64,000 nucleotides of DNA, taken from positions 11,789 through 75,788 of the forward strand of contig DATDIL010000162.1 of the NCBI GenBank assembly GCA_036521075.1, written 5' to 3'. A program made the position numbers and the translations under genes. Source of the stretch: DAIDKA01 sp036521075 (GTDB lineage: Bacteria; Pseudomonadota; Gammaproteobacteria; Steroidobacterales; Steroidobacteraceae). Within the stretch, counting starts at the first letter, position 1; every line of letters begins with the position of its first letter. Shown in pieces: positions 63,830-64,000 of this stretch. Below the pieces are notes generated by a model. The model was not told where the DNA came from. It saw only the letters and a list, made by a program, of their open reading frames with translations, and did no database searches.

Positions 63830-63854
63830 CGCTGGACCCCTATTCGATCAGTCT

Positions 63855-63899
63855 AAGTCCCGATAGTATACAGTCCGACAAAATGATTGGGGGGGTGAA
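63855..63899. promoter_or_regulatory. Divergent control region of mutarotase and transporter
   Basis: An imperfect palindrome GATAGTATACAGTC (63862-63875) around GTATAC lies between the divergent genes. It is a plausible site for the FadR-type regulator. A run of seven G (63889-63895) serves as or overlaps the ribosome site of the transporter. Confidence 0.35.
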
Positions 63900-64000
63900 A
63901 TGAGTTTTGCGACGGGCACGCCGCAGCTCGGCCCGGTGGCGGCCTCGGCCTCGGCCGCGGACGAGAAGGCGGCGCTGCGACTGTTGGCCAGCCTGTTCTT
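63900..64000 (+). CDS. Start of a sugar transporter (3' end off window)
   Basis: ATG 63900 opens a frame that continues to the window edge (MSFATGTPQLGPVAASASAA, then DEKAALRLLASLFF). The soluble start followed by LLASLFF is like the beginning of fucose/galactose MFS permeases. The context (galactose-type catabolism) agrees. Only 33 codons are visible, so the family is a guess. Confidence 0.5.
   Translation, partial: MSFATGTPQLGPVAASASAADEKAALRLLASLF

Overview
The window is GC-rich, densely coded bacterial DNA with short operons, many ATGA-type overlaps and numerous secreted or lipid-anchored proteins. The gene families (DUF1592/DUF1552 cytochrome proteins, exported alpha/beta hydrolases, CreA, old yellow enzyme, De Ley-Doudoroff sugar genes) suggest a gammaproteobacterium near Steroidobacteraceae/Nevskiales/Xanthomonadales. 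This is inferred from gene content; no rRNA or intact tRNA is present.

Positions 1-11312 form a defence and mobile-element island. It starts with a TOTE-type primase-helicase that runs off the left edge and holds four toxin-antitoxin modules: RelE/XRE at 2817-3477, GNAT/DUF1778 at 5060-5878, MazF/ribbon-helix-helix at 8968-9518 and PIN/Phd at 10549-11312. A 6.08-kb segment (3671-9753) is bounded by two identical 45-bp copies of the 3' half of a tRNA-Met(CAU) gene. A tyrosine recombinase sits at its left end, so this looks like an integrated element with both attachment sites. Inside it are an HxlR/SDR pair and an alcohol dehydrogenase cut short by an IS-like end. The first codons and upstream region of the primase-helicase are duplicated at 10256-10474. 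A decayed copy of the MazF pair lies at 19585-19846.

Positions 11900-31632 carry mostly catabolic and exported functions: an exported alpha/beta hydrolase, a DUF1592-DUF1552-ankyrin operon, a glycoside hydrolase, further hydrolases and oxidoreductases, a PadR-controlled membrane protein, and a LysR/SDR/old yellow enzyme locus. Positions 31981-34998 encode a lipoprotein-like protein followed by a compact flavin-dependent membrane redox operon (FMN-binding protein, ApbE, RnfD/NqrB-like protein).

Positions 35038-39985 hold the most unusual locus. A short GntR regulator, an ABC ATPase and permease, a 709-residue protein fusing a membrane acyltransferase-3 domain to a second ABC ATPase, and a second permease form one leftward operon. 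The promoter and a palindromic operator can be read directly. Next to it, 40149-44898 encodes a 2-oxoacid:ferredoxin oxidoreductase with its own GltD-like flavin/Fe-S subunit.

Positions 45200-57841 mix small exported proteins, an MFS transporter with an acyl-CoA-dehydrogenase-like enzyme, regulators and several broken genes. The broken genes tend to lie near copies of a short repeat. Positions 57844-64000 form a sugar-acid locus: an arylmalonate-decarboxylase-like protein, 2-keto-3-deoxygalactonate kinase, KDPGal aldolase, a FadR-type regulator, an IlvD-type dehydratase, an aldose mutarotase and the start of a sugar transporter. Together these fit galactose or galactonate breakdown by the De Ley-Doudoroff route.
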